A stretch of 64,000 nt of DNA, from contig NZ_CP032155.1 in assembly GCF_008329905.1 (NCBI RefSeq), positions 4,216,001 to 4,280,000 of the forward strand, written 5' to 3'. Of the stretch, positions 1 to 8,028 are shown piece after piece. The first letter of the stretch is position 1. The number at the start of each line of letters is the position of its first letter. Under the pieces are notes generated by a model. That model was not told the origin of the DNA, did not search any database, and saw nothing but the letters and a program-made list of their open reading frames with translations. A program made the translations under genes and the position numbers. Source of the stretch: Mycobacterium sp. ELW1 (lineage in GTDB: Bacteria > Actinomycetota > Actinomycetes > Mycobacteriales > Mycobacteriaceae).

Positions 1-554
1 AGTGAGACCCCGATCTGGTGGCGGGCCAGATCGAAGCGCAGCACCTCCGAAAGTCCGCGCAGGCCATACTTACTCGCGCTGTACGCGGCGTGCCACGGCA
101 GCGCGACCAGTCCGGCCGCCGAGGACACGTTGACCAGTTGCCCACCGCGGCCGGCAGCGACCATCGGCGGCAGGAACGTCTCGATGACGTGGATCGGGCC
201 CATCAGGTTGACGTCGATCATCGACCGCCAGTGGTGGTGGGTGAGCTGATCGACGGTTCCCCACGCCGAGATCCCGGCGATGTTCATCACGATGTCCATC
301 GCCGGCCGGCGGGTGTGGATGTCGGCGGCGAACCCGGCGACCGCGTCGTAGTCGGAGATGTCCAGCGCGCGGTGCTCGGGGACCTCGGCACCGAGCGCGC
401 GGGCGTCGGCGACGGTCTGCTCCAGGCCGTCGGCGTTGACGTCGGTCAGGTACAGCTCGGCCCCGTCGCGGGCCAGCCGAAGCGCGGTGGCACGGCCGAT
501 GCCGCTGGCTGCGCCCGTGATGAACACCCTCTTGCCTGCGAAGCCGTCAGCCAT
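1..554 (-). CDS. Short-chain dehydrogenase/reductase (SDR), C-terminus cut by window edge
   Basis: Reading leftwards from ATG at 554, the protein opens with ADGFAGKRVFITGAASGIGR, which holds the classical SDR cofactor motif TGxxxGIG. The active-site signature YSASKYG follows about 160 residues in, with the catalytic Ser in NVSSAAG upstream. It is therefore an NAD(P)-dependent oxidoreductase acting on a hydroxyl or keto group; the substrate cannot be told. The stop codon lies beyond base 1. Only three bases separate its start from the stop of the TetR gene upstream, so the two are probably co-transcribed. In M. tuberculosis the equivalent order is Rv3057c (SDR), Rv3058c (TetR), Rv3059 (cyp136), which supports assignment to this conserved locus. 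Confidence 0.9.
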   Translation of the reverse strand, partial: MADGFAGKRVFITGAASGIGRATALRLARDGAELYLTDVNADGLEQTVADARALGAEVPEHRALDISDYDAVAGFAADIHTRRPAMDIVMNIAGISAWGTVDQLTHHHWRSMIDVNLMGPIHVIETFLPPMVAAGRGGQLVNVSSAAGLVALPWHAAYSASKYGLRGLSEVLRFDLARHQIGVS

Positions 555-557
555 GGA

Positions 558-1196
558 TCAGTCGCCGACCCGTCCGCCCCACAGCGCATGCAGCCAGAGC
601 TTTTCCAGGATGCGCACTGCTTGGTCCAGGTTGCGGTCCGGCCCGACGAACGCCGTCTCCCCGGAGAGCGTCAATGCTGTTGTCGCCGTGAGAATCCGGA
701 CGAGTCCGCGGATGTCGTCGCTGATCGGGTCGGCGGTGCGATTACGGATCTCGGCTTCGACGATCGGCACGATCTGATCGATCACCGCATCGTTGTAGCG
801 GTCCAGGATCTCGCGGATCTCGGCGTCGGTGTGGCGGGCGGCGTTGCAGGCCGACATCACCGGATCGTTGTGCGCGTAAACCACGGCGGCGCTGCGCACC
901 ATGCGTTCGGCGAAAGCCGTCGGCGTCTCGCCGGGTCCGCGCGGAGCGAACGAGTGGGTGAGTTCCTCGAGCTCGTGGGCGGCCTCGCCGACGATGTGGG
1001 CCAGCACGGCGTACTTGGAGTCGAAGTAGAAGTAGAAGCCGGAACGCGCAACCCCGGCCCGATCGCTGATCGTGCTGACCGAGAGTTCGGCGAAGGGCTT
1101 TTCTTCGAGCAGCTCGCGAACGGCCTGGACGATGGCGTGCCGCTGCTTGTCGCCACGGCGACGCGGCGCCTCGACGGAGTCTTGCTGAGCGATCAC
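558..1196 (-). CDS. TetR-family transcriptional regulator divergent from cyp136
   Basis: About 212 residues. An N-terminal helix-turn-helix segment (VSTISDRAGVARSGFYFYF, roughly residues 40-60) has the typical TetR pattern ending in FYFYFDSK, followed by an all-helical ligand-binding domain. I chose the GTG giving VIAQQDSVEAP at 1196; in-frame GTG codons at 1211 and 1214 are alternatives. The gene is divergent from the P450, and the space between holds a perfect inverted repeat overlapping a likely P450 -35 box, so it probably represses itself and cyp136. Synteny points to the Rv3058c orthologue. Family is certain; ligand and exact start are not. Confidence 0.9.
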   Translation of the reverse strand: MIAQQDSVEAPRRRGDKQRHAIVQAVRELLEEKPFAELSVSTISDRAGVARSGFYFYFDSKYAVLAHIVGEAAHELEELTHSFAPRGPGETPTAFAERMVRSAAVVYAHNDPVMSACNAARHTDAEIREILDRYNDAVIDQIVPIVEAEIRNRTADPISDDIRGLVRILTATTALTLSGETAFVGPDRNLDQAVRILEKLWLHALWGGRVGD

Positions 1197-1232
1197 CCGT
1201 TCACCTTGCACCACGCCGGGGGCGAAGTGAAA

Positions 1233-1248
1233 CTTGACATGCGTCAAG
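1233..1248. promoter_or_regulatory. Candidate TetR operator overlapping cyp136 -35 box
   Basis: CTTGACATGCGTCAAG has perfect 6-bp arms (CTTGAC/GTCAAG) around a 4-bp centre. The left arm contains a consensus-like TTGACA at 1234-1239, and a weak CAGGAT lies 18 bases further on, so a repressor bound here would cover the -35 region of cyp136. It sits between the divergent TetR and P450 genes. Operator function is inferred. Confidence 0.6.
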
Positions 1249-1334
1249 AAAGTTGGCCAGGATGGAACAAACCTGTGGTGCTGGCCACACCCGGCCGGCA
1301 AGAATGCCTGTTCTCTGTGTCCCGAGGAGCGTCG

Positions 1335-2816
1335 ATGGCGACCATCAGTACCCCCCACTACCTGCTGGATCAGGCTCGTCGCCGATTCACACCCACCCTG
1401 AACACCATCCCCGGAATGGGTGTGGTCGAGAAGCGGCTCCGTGAGCGCGACTGGCCGCAGTTCGAGCTGGCCCAGCCACCCGCGGGCAGCGGACTCAAGA
1501 CGGTCATGGGCGATTCGGGGCTGCCCCTGCTCGGCCACATGGTCGAGACCTTCCGCGGCGGTCCCGAGTATCTGCTGCAGGTCTACCGCAAATACGGACC
1601 GATCCACTACGCCTACTCCCCGGCCCTGCCTGCGGTGACCGCGTTGGGACCCGACGCCACCCAGGCGGTGTTCTCCAACAAGAACAAGGACTTCTCGCAG
1701 AAGGGCTGGCATCCGGTCATCGGGCCGTTCTTCAACCGAGGCCTGATGATGCTCGACTTCGACGAGCACATGTACCACCGGCGGATCATGCAGGAGGCGT
1801 TCACCCGCACCCGGCTGTCCGGCTACGTCGAGCACATCGACCGGGTCGCCTCGCAGGTGATCGCCGACGACTGGGTGGCCAACGACCCGCGCTTCCTGTT
1901 CCACCCGGCAGTCAAGGAGCTCACCCTCGACATCGCCTCGGTGGTGTTCATGGGCCATGAGCCCGGATCCGACCATGAACTGGTGACCAAGGTGAACGCG
2001 GCGTTCACCACGACCACCCGCGCCGGTGGGGCGATCATCCGCACCTCCGTTCCGCCGTTCAAGTGGTGGCGGGGGCTGCAGGCCCGCAAGGTGCTGGAGG
2101 ACTACTTCAGCGAGCGCCTCAAGGAACGCCGCAAGGCCGAGGGCACCGACATGCTGACCGTGTTGTGCCACACCTCCGACGACGACGGCAACAAGTTCAC
2201 CGACGACGACATCGTCAACCACATGATCTTCCTGATGATGGCCGCCCACGACACCTCGACGTCGACGCTGACCACGATGGCCAACCATCTCGCCGCCAAC
2301 CCGGAGTGGCAGGAGCGCTGCCGCGACGAGTCCGACCGACTCGGCGACGGGCCGCTCGACATCGAGGCGCTGGAGAAGCTGGAGACCCTCGACCTCGTCA
2401 TCAACGAGTCGCTGCGGATGGTCACCCCGTTGCCGTTCAACGTGCGCCAGGCGGTGCGCGACACCGAGTTGCTGGGCTTCTTCATCCCGGCCGGCACCAC
2501 CGTCAACATCTGGCCAGGCCTCAACCACCGGCTGCCCGAGCTGTGGACCGATCCGGAGAAGTTCGACCCGGCCCGGTTCTCCGAGCCGCGCAACGAGCAC
2601 AAGCGGCATCGCTACGCGTTCGCTCCGTTCGGCGGCGGCGCGCACAAGTGCATCGGAATGGTCTTCGGGCAGCTGGAGATCAAGACCGTCATGCATCGCC
2701 TGCTGCGCAAGTACCGCCTCGAGCTTCCGCACCCGGGCTACCAGCCCCGCTACGACTACGCGGGCATGCCGGTGCCGATGGACGGCATGCCGATCGTGCT
2801 GCGCCCGCTGCACTGA
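1335..2816 (+). CDS. cyp136: Cytochrome P450, CYP136 family
   Basis: A 493-residue haem-thiolate monooxygenase. The cysteine-ligand loop FGGGAHKCIG places the haem-binding Cys at about residue 439; the K-helix ExxR is in NESLRMV and the I-helix oxygen-activation motif is AAHDTST. ATG at 1335 follows GAGGAG at 1324-1329 with good spacing; upstream in-frame sequence is antisense to the TetR gene and is not part of the protein. The N-terminus (MATISTPHYLLDQARRRFTP) and the SGLKTVMGDSGLPLLGHM segment closely resemble my recollection of M. tuberculosis CYP136, and the neighbours match. The physiological substrate is not established. Probably regulated by the divergent TetR through the repeat at 1233-1248. 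Confidence 0.93.
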   Translation: MATISTPHYLLDQARRRFTPTLNTIPGMGVVEKRLRERDWPQFELAQPPAGSGLKTVMGDSGLPLLGHMVETFRGGPEYLLQVYRKYGPIHYAYSPALPAVTALGPDATQAVFSNKNKDFSQKGWHPVIGPFFNRGLMMLDFDEHMYHRRIMQEAFTRTRLSGYVEHIDRVASQVIADDWVANDPRFLFHPAVKELTLDIASVVFMGHEPGSDHELVTKVNAAFTTTTRAGGAIIRTSVPPFKWWRGLQARKVLEDYFSERLKERRKAEGTDMLTVLCHTSDDDGNKFTDDDIVNHMIFLMMAAHDTSTSTLTTMANHLAANPEWQERCRDESDRLGDGPLDIEALEKLETLDLVINESLRMVTPLPFNVRQAVRDTELLGFFIPAGTTVNIWPGLNHRLPELWTDPEKFDPARFSEPRNEHKRHRYAFAPFGGGAHKCIGMVFGQLEIKTVMHRLLRKYRLELPHPGYQPRYDYAGMPVPMDGMPIVLRPLH

Positions 2817-2823
2817 CGGGCGG

Positions 2824-3291
2824 TCAGCCGATCAGCCGGTTCGCGCAAGCGATGACGGCGCGCAGCGCCGATTGGGTGGGATCTTCGGCCCACCCCATCG
2901 CCCATTCCCGGCGCCGTCCGTCGCTGCCCTGCACAAAGGTCGCGGTGTGCGGTCCTGCCGCCAGCTGGTGGAATCGGGTCATCTCGACGCCGATCCCCCG
3001 GTCGTAGAGCATCGCGGTCAGCGCCGCGACCGGACCGCTGGCGTGCACGGTCGCACTTTCGATGCGATCGCCCACGGCGATCGTCGCGCAGAACCGTCGC
3101 GGCTGCGGACCCGATCGGGAGGAACGCTCATCGCACTCCCAGGACCCCAGCCGGACGGGGCCGCCGCTGGGGCTGAAAGTGTCGGTGAAAGCGCTCCACG
3201 ACATCAGTTGGGCGTGTTCGCGAAGTTCCGCCGGAAGCGGAGCGCAGAAGAGCGGTGCGGGTTCAAAGATGGTGGTGCTGTGCGGACTCAT
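2824..3291 (-). CDS. Small protein resembling a free-standing LeuA allosteric domain
   Basis: 155 residues starting at ATG 3291. The middle reads RRFCATIAVGDRIESATVHA then GPVAALTAMLYDRGIGVEM and RFHQLAAGPHTATFVQGSDG. This pattern resembles the C-terminal regulatory (leucine-sensing) domain of 2-isopropylmalate/homocitrate synthase, without any catalytic TIM barrel. The last part (DPTQSALRAVIACANRL) is helical. No signal peptide is visible. It is convergent with cyp136, with seven bases between the stops. The domain assignment comes from pattern memory and is moderate; it could be a ligand-sensing or structural protein. It is not a complete synthase. Confidence 0.75.
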   Translation of the reverse strand: MSPHSTTIFEPAPLFCAPLPAELREHAQLMSWSAFTDTFSPSGGPVRLGSWECDERSSRSGPQPRRFCATIAVGDRIESATVHASGPVAALTAMLYDRGIGVEMTRFHQLAAGPHTATFVQGSDGRRREWAMGWAEDPTQSALRAVIACANRLIG

Positions 3292-3341
3292 GTGAATCGG
3301 TCTTCTCGTCCAGAGGAGGCTGACCGACGGCGTAGTTTTCG

Positions 3342-3384
3342 ACCCACAGCGGGGGGTCGGTCTGGATCAGACCCCGCTGCGGGT
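3342..3384. repeat. Long imperfect hairpin upstream of the Cys-rich small gene
   Basis: CAGCGGGG (3347-3354) pairs perfectly with CCCCGCTG (3372-3379), and flanking ACCC/GGGT extends the stem across one mismatch. A nested TCTG-gat-CAGA lies in the loop. No T-tract follows on either strand. It lies between the divergent LeuA-domain-like gene and the small plus-strand gene. It could be a 5' UTR structure, attenuator or protein-binding site; function is inferred only from shape. Confidence 0.4.
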
Positions 3385-3427
3385 TGCTACTACAGCAAGC
3401 ACGCGATGCATGGTCGCCAAGGTTAGA

Positions 3428-3441
3428 CCTGCCCGGGCAGG
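3428..3441. promoter_or_regulatory. Perfect 14-bp palindrome before the small Cys-rich gene
   Basis: CCTGCCCGGGCAGG is a perfect palindrome about 50 bases before the small gene's ATG and 26 bases before a TAAGCT that fits the TANNNT -10 pattern (3467-3472). It is positioned like an operator near the -35 region. No regulator can be named. Confidence 0.35.
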
Positions 3442-3492
3442 CGATGCAAACGGGTTATCGTCCCCCTAAGCTTTCACCCCAGAGGAGTTGAT

Positions 3493-3630
3493 ATGTGCTA
3501 TCCCGTCGAATGCCCGCACTGCCACAAGACCACGTGGGCGGGGTGTGGCGAGCACGTCGACCAGGTGATGCGCGACGTGCCTCCCGCCCAGCAATGCACC
3601 TGCGGGCAGGCCAGCCAGCCGGCCCGCTAG
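3493..3630 (+). CDS. 45-residue Cys/His-rich small protein
   Basis: It begins MCYPVECPHCHKTTWAGCGE and ends with CTCGQASQPAR. Six cysteines and two central histidines in CPxCH, GCGEH and CTCG arrangements suggest a compact zinc-binding fold. AGAGGAG at 3481-3487 is a well-placed ribosome binding site six bases before the ATG, and TAAGCT at 3467 is a plausible -10. From memory, very similar small proteins occur across actinobacteria and even fungi, mostly as hypothetical proteins. Its stop codon is embedded in a CTAG that also supplies the stop of the opposite-strand kinase gene. Role unknown. Confidence 0.75.
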   Translation: MCYPVECPHCHKTTWAGCGEHVDQVMRDVPPAQQCTCGQASQPAR

Positions 3631-4700
3631 ACGAACGGGTTGTCCCCGGTCGCGACCTGCATGCCGAGGCCGATCAGTCGGCTCGCCGAATCATGAAGCC
3701 TCTCACCGGCTTCGCGATGTGCCTGACCGGCCAGATACCGCGAGTACGTACCCTCGATGACGATCGCCAGCTTGAAGCACGCCATCGCGATGTACCAGTT
3801 CAGGTGTCCGGCGGGCCTGCCACCGGCGTCGGCGTACGCGGCGACCAATTCGGTGCGCGACGGCAACTCACCCAGTGCGGCCAGCTCCCGGCCGGCGTTG
3901 ATCGGATCGGGATCATCGGGCCAGCACACCAGGATCCAGCCCAGATCCAGCAGCGGATCACCGATGGTGCACATCTCCCAGTCCACGAACGCCGCGACCT
4001 CGGGGGCGTCACGGCGCAACAGCACGTTGTTGAGGTGCGCGTCGCCGTGCATGATGCCCGGCTCCCCGTCGGGCGGCCGGTGCTCACCGAGCCAGTCCGC
4101 GAGCCGGCCGACCTCCAGCATCTCCGGCCGGTAGCTCTCGTGGCGGTAGCTGTCGAGTAGCCCGAGGAAGTTCGGAACCTGGCGCGCCAGAAATGATCCC
4201 GGACGGTGCAGCTGCTGCAACGGACGGCCCTGCCACGGCGCCGCGCTCAGCCGGGCCAGGTCCGCCGCATAATTCAGGCCCACCTGATGTCGCAGCCGTG
4301 GGTCGGCGGCGTACGCGGGGGCGACCTCGGTCGCCGGGTTGAAGCCGTCGACATCCTCCATCAGATAGAAGACGACACCCAGCACACCGAGGTCGTCACA
4401 GCCGGCCACGAATTCGGGATGGGGTACCGAGCTTCCGGCCAACGTCTGCAGCACCGCGATCTCGCGCTGCATGGTGCGGTTGCTGTTGGGGCGTGGGTGG
4501 GGCGGCGGCCTGCGCAACACCAGCCGGCGGTCGTCGACACGCAACCGCACCACGACGTTCTGGGTTCCGCCCGGCAGAGGTTCGACATCGCGCACCGCCG
4601 AGCCGATCCCGTGGTCGCGCACCCAGGCGCTCAGGGCGTCGACGGCGGCCGGGTCAAGAGTTCCGGGAACCTCTGCGGCCCGGTCATCGATATTGCTCAC
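3627..4700 (-). CDS. Aminoglycoside phosphotransferase-fold kinase (ACAD10-type)
   Basis: 357 residues starting with GTG at 4700. The catalytic loop HGDAHLNNVLL and the metal-binding DWEMCTIGDPLLDLGW are diagnostic of the APH/choline-kinase fold; the N-lobe carries GGTQNVVVRLRV. In mycobacteria this subfamily is often encoded with acyl-CoA dehydrogenases and is thought to phosphorylate small hydroxylated metabolites rather than antibiotics; here that is inference. The GTG start overlaps the stop of the upstream phosphatase gene in GTGA (4697-4700), a translational coupling. Its own stop shares CTAG with the convergent small gene. Confidence 0.88.
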   Translation of the reverse strand: MSNIDDRAAEVPGTLDPAAVDALSAWVRDHGIGSAVRDVEPLPGGTQNVVVRLRVDDRRLVLRRPPPHPRPNSNRTMQREIAVLQTLAGSSVPHPEFVAGCDDLGVLGVVFYLMEDVDGFNPATEVAPAYAADPRLRHQVGLNYAADLARLSAAPWQGRPLQQLHRPGSFLARQVPNFLGLLDSYRHESYRPEMLEVGRLADWLGEHRPPDGEPGIMHGDAHLNNVLLRRDAPEVAAFVDWEMCTIGDPLLDLGWILVCWPDDPDPINAGRELAALGELPSRTELVAAYADAGGRPAGHLNWYIAMACFKLAIVIEGTYSRYLAGQAHREAGERLHDSASRLIGLGMQVATGDNPFV

Positions 4701-6865
4701 TGGTCAGTGGATTCCCGAAAATCGTTGCCGCCCATATACTCTCCGAAGCGCACCGCGACCACGCAGACATCGTCGTTGCGGGGTGGCGGCGCGAGGGACC
4801 GGGTCAGTTCGCGGCACGCCGACGCCAGAACCTCGTCCCCCCGCCAGCCGGAAACGATGTGCTCGACCCGTACCATTCCCGACTCGATGTCCTGGCCGCG
4901 CCGCTCGATGAGCCCATCGGTGTACATGACAAGGGTGTCGCCCTCCGCCACCTCGACGTTGCCCTCGCTATAGGACGCACGCTCGACCGGCCCGAGAACC
5001 GGGCCGTGCGCACCGGCCAGCCGGATGACCGTCCCGGTCGACGCCCGCCGCAGTAACAGCGGCGGGTGACCGGCCGAGGCGTAGCACAAGGTGGCCGAGG
5101 CCGAATCCAGCAGCGCCACACTCATTGTCGCGAACTTACCGTTGCTGGCATGACGGGTGAACGCGTTGAGCGCGGTCAGCAACTCGGCGGGGGCCAGCCC
5201 CTGCAGAGCCAGTGCTCGCCCGGCGCTGCGCAGTTGGGCCATGTCCTCGACGGCGGGCAATCCGTGGCCCACCACGTCGCCAACCGCCAGATAGGTGCTG
5301 CCGTCCGATAATTCGAGCGCGTCGTACCAATCACCACCGAGGCCCTGCACCAGGTCGGCGGGTTCGTAACTCACCCCGACGCCCAGGCCGTCGATCGGAG
5401 TCGGACTGGTCGGCAGCACAGCCGCCTGCAGCACCGCGGCGCGGGCGTGTTCGTCGGCGTACATCCGCGCCCGCACCAGCGCCTGCCCGATCATCGTGGC
5501 GACCGCCGAGGTGTAGGCCAGCTGCGCGGTGTCCAGCGGCTGGGTATCGGCCCAGGCCAGTACCAGCGCTCCAATTGCCTTGCCACCCACGGTCAACGGC
5601 CAGCTCACCACCGCCGCACCACCGCTCGCGACCATCCACTTGGCGTTGTCGGGGTAGCGCCGGCGATATTCGGCGACGGTACGGATCACCACCGGGTGAC
5701 CGGTCCGGACCGCGTCGGTGGCCGCAGTGGACTCACTGACCGCCACACCTTCGTGGAACTGATTGACCACGAATTCGGGGTAGCCGCCCATCGCCACCCA
5801 CTCCAGGGTGACGCCCTCGTCGTTGACCAAGCCCACCGCAACTGCTTGCGCGCCTGCGTCATTGATCACCTGACCCATGACCGCGTCGCCGATCTGCTTC
5901 TGGGTGAACGCCCCCGACAGCAGCCGGCCCAGGTTGGCGAGCGTCTCCAGTCGGGCCCGCTCGCGCTGTTCGGCCTCGTGCCGCCGTACCGCTGTGACCC
6001 GCCCCGCGGCCTCCTGCGCGGTCAGCATCGCGACCAGCACCACGACCGCGATGAATGCCTGGGCGATCGCCAGCTGCCCCGGCCTGCGCAGATCGAGATT
6101 CTCGAACGTCGAGTATCCGGCGTTCGCCATGCCGTTGGCGGTGAACGCCAGCGCGCCGCCACACAGTGCCGCGCCGATCATGTCCAGACGCAAGGCCGCC
6201 CACGCCATCACCGGCAACAGGAACAGTGCAGGCGGAAGCGAGAGACGGAACGACACCACGGTCAGCACCGCCATTCCGGTCAGGACCAGCATCGTCTCCA
6301 GCATCCGCGATCGCAAGATGTGGGATTGCACTGGCCACAACAAGATTGGTGCACCGATCATCAAGACACCGACCCCGTCGCCGGCCCACCAGTGCAAAAC
6401 GGTCATCGCCCAATCGGCCTGATCGCTCAGCGATTTGGTGAGCCCGCCGATCACGCCGCCCGCCAGCGGGCCCAGCACCATGGCTCCGGCCACGAACCGG
6501 GCGAGGTCCTCGCGCTTGCGCAGATCAGGCGGTCCCTTGCACCAGGCCAGCACAAGTGAGGCTCCGACCAGCGGCTCGACCGAGTTGGCCGCCGCGAATC
6601 CCACCGCCGCCGGCCAGCTCAATCCGTAGCGCAGGTCCACGGCCAGCTCGGCCACCACGATCGCGGCGACGATCACCGGCCACATCGTCCGCCGGGTCAG
6701 CAGCATGGCCGCCACCGTCACCCCGGCCGGCGGGAAGAACGCGGGTCCGATACCGGCGCCGAACGTCTGCCACGACAACACCGACCCGGCCAGGTAGGGC
6801 AACGCGACCCAGCCGAACAGGCCGGCCGCGAATCCGATCCGATCGCGAGTACGCGAGACGCTCAC
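4697..6865 (-). CDS. Membrane MASE1-GAF-PP2C (RsbU/SpoIIE-type) serine phosphatase
   Basis: 722 residues with a GTG start. Residues ~1-285 form about eight hydrophobic segments beginning GFAAGLFGWVALPYLAGS, consistent with a MASE1 sensory membrane domain. A GAF-like domain follows (~300-465, from LETLANLGRLLSGAFTQKQI). The C-terminal ~480-710 is a PP2C/SpoIIE phosphatase with GGDWYDALELSDG, GDVVGHGLPA and YTDGLIERR, which hold the metal-binding Asp residues. Such proteins usually dephosphorylate anti-anti-sigma factors and so feed a signal into a sigma-factor partner switch. No anti-sigma partner lies next to it; the downstream neighbour is the coupled APH-type kinase. Confidence 0.9.
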   Translation of the reverse strand: MSVSRTRDRIGFAAGLFGWVALPYLAGSVLSWQTFGAGIGPAFFPPAGVTVAAMLLTRRTMWPVIVAAIVVAELAVDLRYGLSWPAAVGFAAANSVEPLVGASLVLAWCKGPPDLRKREDLARFVAGAMVLGPLAGGVIGGLTKSLSDQADWAMTVLHWWAGDGVGVLMIGAPILLWPVQSHILRSRMLETMLVLTGMAVLTVVSFRLSLPPALFLLPVMAWAALRLDMIGAALCGGALAFTANGMANAGYSTFENLDLRRPGQLAIAQAFIAVVVLVAMLTAQEAAGRVTAVRRHEAEQRERARLETLANLGRLLSGAFTQKQIGDAVMGQVINDAGAQAVAVGLVNDEGVTLEWVAMGGYPEFVVNQFHEGVAVSESTAATDAVRTGHPVVIRTVAEYRRRYPDNAKWMVASGGAAVVSWPLTVGGKAIGALVLAWADTQPLDTAQLAYTSAVATMIGQALVRARMYADEHARAAVLQAAVLPTSPTPIDGLGVGVSYEPADLVQGLGGDWYDALELSDGSTYLAVGDVVGHGLPAVEDMAQLRSAGRALALQGLAPAELLTALNAFTRHASNGKFATMSVALLDSASATLCYASAGHPPLLLRRASTGTVIRLAGAHGPVLGPVERASYSEGNVEVAEGDTLVMYTDGLIERRGQDIESGMVRVEHIVSGWRGDEVLASACRELTRSLAPPPRNDDVCVVAVRFGEYMGGNDFRESTDQ

Positions 6866-6950
6866 GCGGCCCTGCTTCGTGATCCGTGGATCAGCCGGGC
6901 CGCAAACACGTCACGAGCGTAGTCACCCGTCGGCAAACCCGAGGGATTCT

Positions 6951-7967
6951 TCAGCGAGACCGGTCGCGGCGTCGCCGATCGAAGAACTCCACCGCTTCCC
7001 GGATCGACTCGTGCACGTCGCGAGGCTGCCACCCCAGTTCACGGGTTGCCTTGCCATGGTCCATCGGCGCCATGATCCCCATCAGCCGCACGGTGGTCGG
7101 ATTCAGCGGCACGTCGCGACGCGTCAGCGTAGCGGCGGCGCCGCCGAGGACCCCGATTGCCTTCATCACCGGTTTCGGGATCCCCACCCGGGGCGCCGGC
7201 CGGCCCGCGGCGCGGGCCGCCGTCTCGTAGAGCTCGCGGTAGGGCAGATAGCGCTCGGAGATGATGTAGCGCTCCCCCACCCGGCCGTGGTCGGCGGCCA
7301 GCAACAGCGCGCGGGCGGCGTCGGTGATGCCGACAACCTCCGTCGCCATTCCGTCCATATAGAAGGGCAGCTTGCCGGCCGCAGCGGCGGCCACCAGCGA
7401 CCCGTGCGGAGTGGGCTGCCAATCACCTGCGCCGTACGTGTTGGACACGCACAGCGCCACCGCGGGCAACGCCTTGTCGCGGCTGTAGTCAAGCACCAGC
7501 TTCTCGGCCGCGATCCGCGAGGCGATGTAGCCGCCGCCCTTGCCGGCCCACTCGACCGGGGTGTCCTCGTTCACGACTCCGCCGGTACCCAATCCGATCG
7601 TCCCGATGGTGCTGGTGAAGACGAACTTGCGCAGATCGGCATTCACGGCGGCGTCCAGGACGTGCCGCAAACCCTCGACGTTGGTGCGGTACAGCGGTGC
7701 CGGGTCGCGCAGGTGTGCGCGGGTGTCGACGACGCAGTAGTAGACGACGTCGCAGCCGTCCATCGCCTCCTTCAGCGCGGCGTCGTCGAAGATGTCGCCG
7801 TAGAAGCGCTGCACGGGCAGATCGTCGATGCCGCGGGTGGAGCTGGATCTGCGGAGCATGACGCGGACGTTGTCACCGCGCTCCGCCAGCTGCCGGGTTA
7901 CGTGCGAGCCGAGGAATCCGCTCGCACCCAGAACCAGTGAGTCGCTGCCTGCCACGCCCCGGAGCAT
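6951..7967 (-). CDS. NAD-dependent epimerase/dehydratase (extended SDR)
   Basis: 338 residues from ATG at 7967. The N-terminal LVLGASGFLGSHV is the GxxGxxG Rossmann motif. The extended-SDR active site is less standard: Thr/Ser in FVFTSTIGTIG and YIASRIAAEK as the YxxxK motif. It resembles mycobacterial NAD-dependent epimerases of the 3-beta-HSD/dihydroflavonol reductase class; the substrate is unknown. A GTG four codons downstream is an alternative start that still keeps the nucleotide-binding motif. It lies 85 bases downstream of, and on the same strand as, the zinc-peptidase remnant. Confidence 0.88.
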   Translation of the reverse strand: MLRGVAGSDSLVLGASGFLGSHVTRQLAERGDNVRVMLRRSSSTRGIDDLPVQRFYGDIFDDAALKEAMDGCDVVYYCVVDTRAHLRDPAPLYRTNVEGLRHVLDAAVNADLRKFVFTSTIGTIGLGTGGVVNEDTPVEWAGKGGGYIASRIAAEKLVLDYSRDKALPAVALCVSNTYGAGDWQPTPHGSLVAAAAAGKLPFYMDGMATEVVGITDAARALLLAADHGRVGERYIISERYLPYRELYETAARAAGRPAPRVGIPKPVMKAIGVLGGAAATLTRRDVPLNPTTVRLMGIMAPMDHGKATRELGWQPRDVHESIREAVEFFDRRRRDRSR

Positions 7968-8028
7968 GCCGGACGGCAGTAGTGCACGACAAGATTGCGG
8001 GTCTGTTCACCGGGACATCGTGGGCGGC

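Noticed and set aside
18..1334. In-frame extension of the cyp136 reading frame by over 400 codons upstream
   Set aside because: It is antisense to the SDR and TetR genes and lacks P450 sequence; the real start at 1335 has a ribosome binding site.
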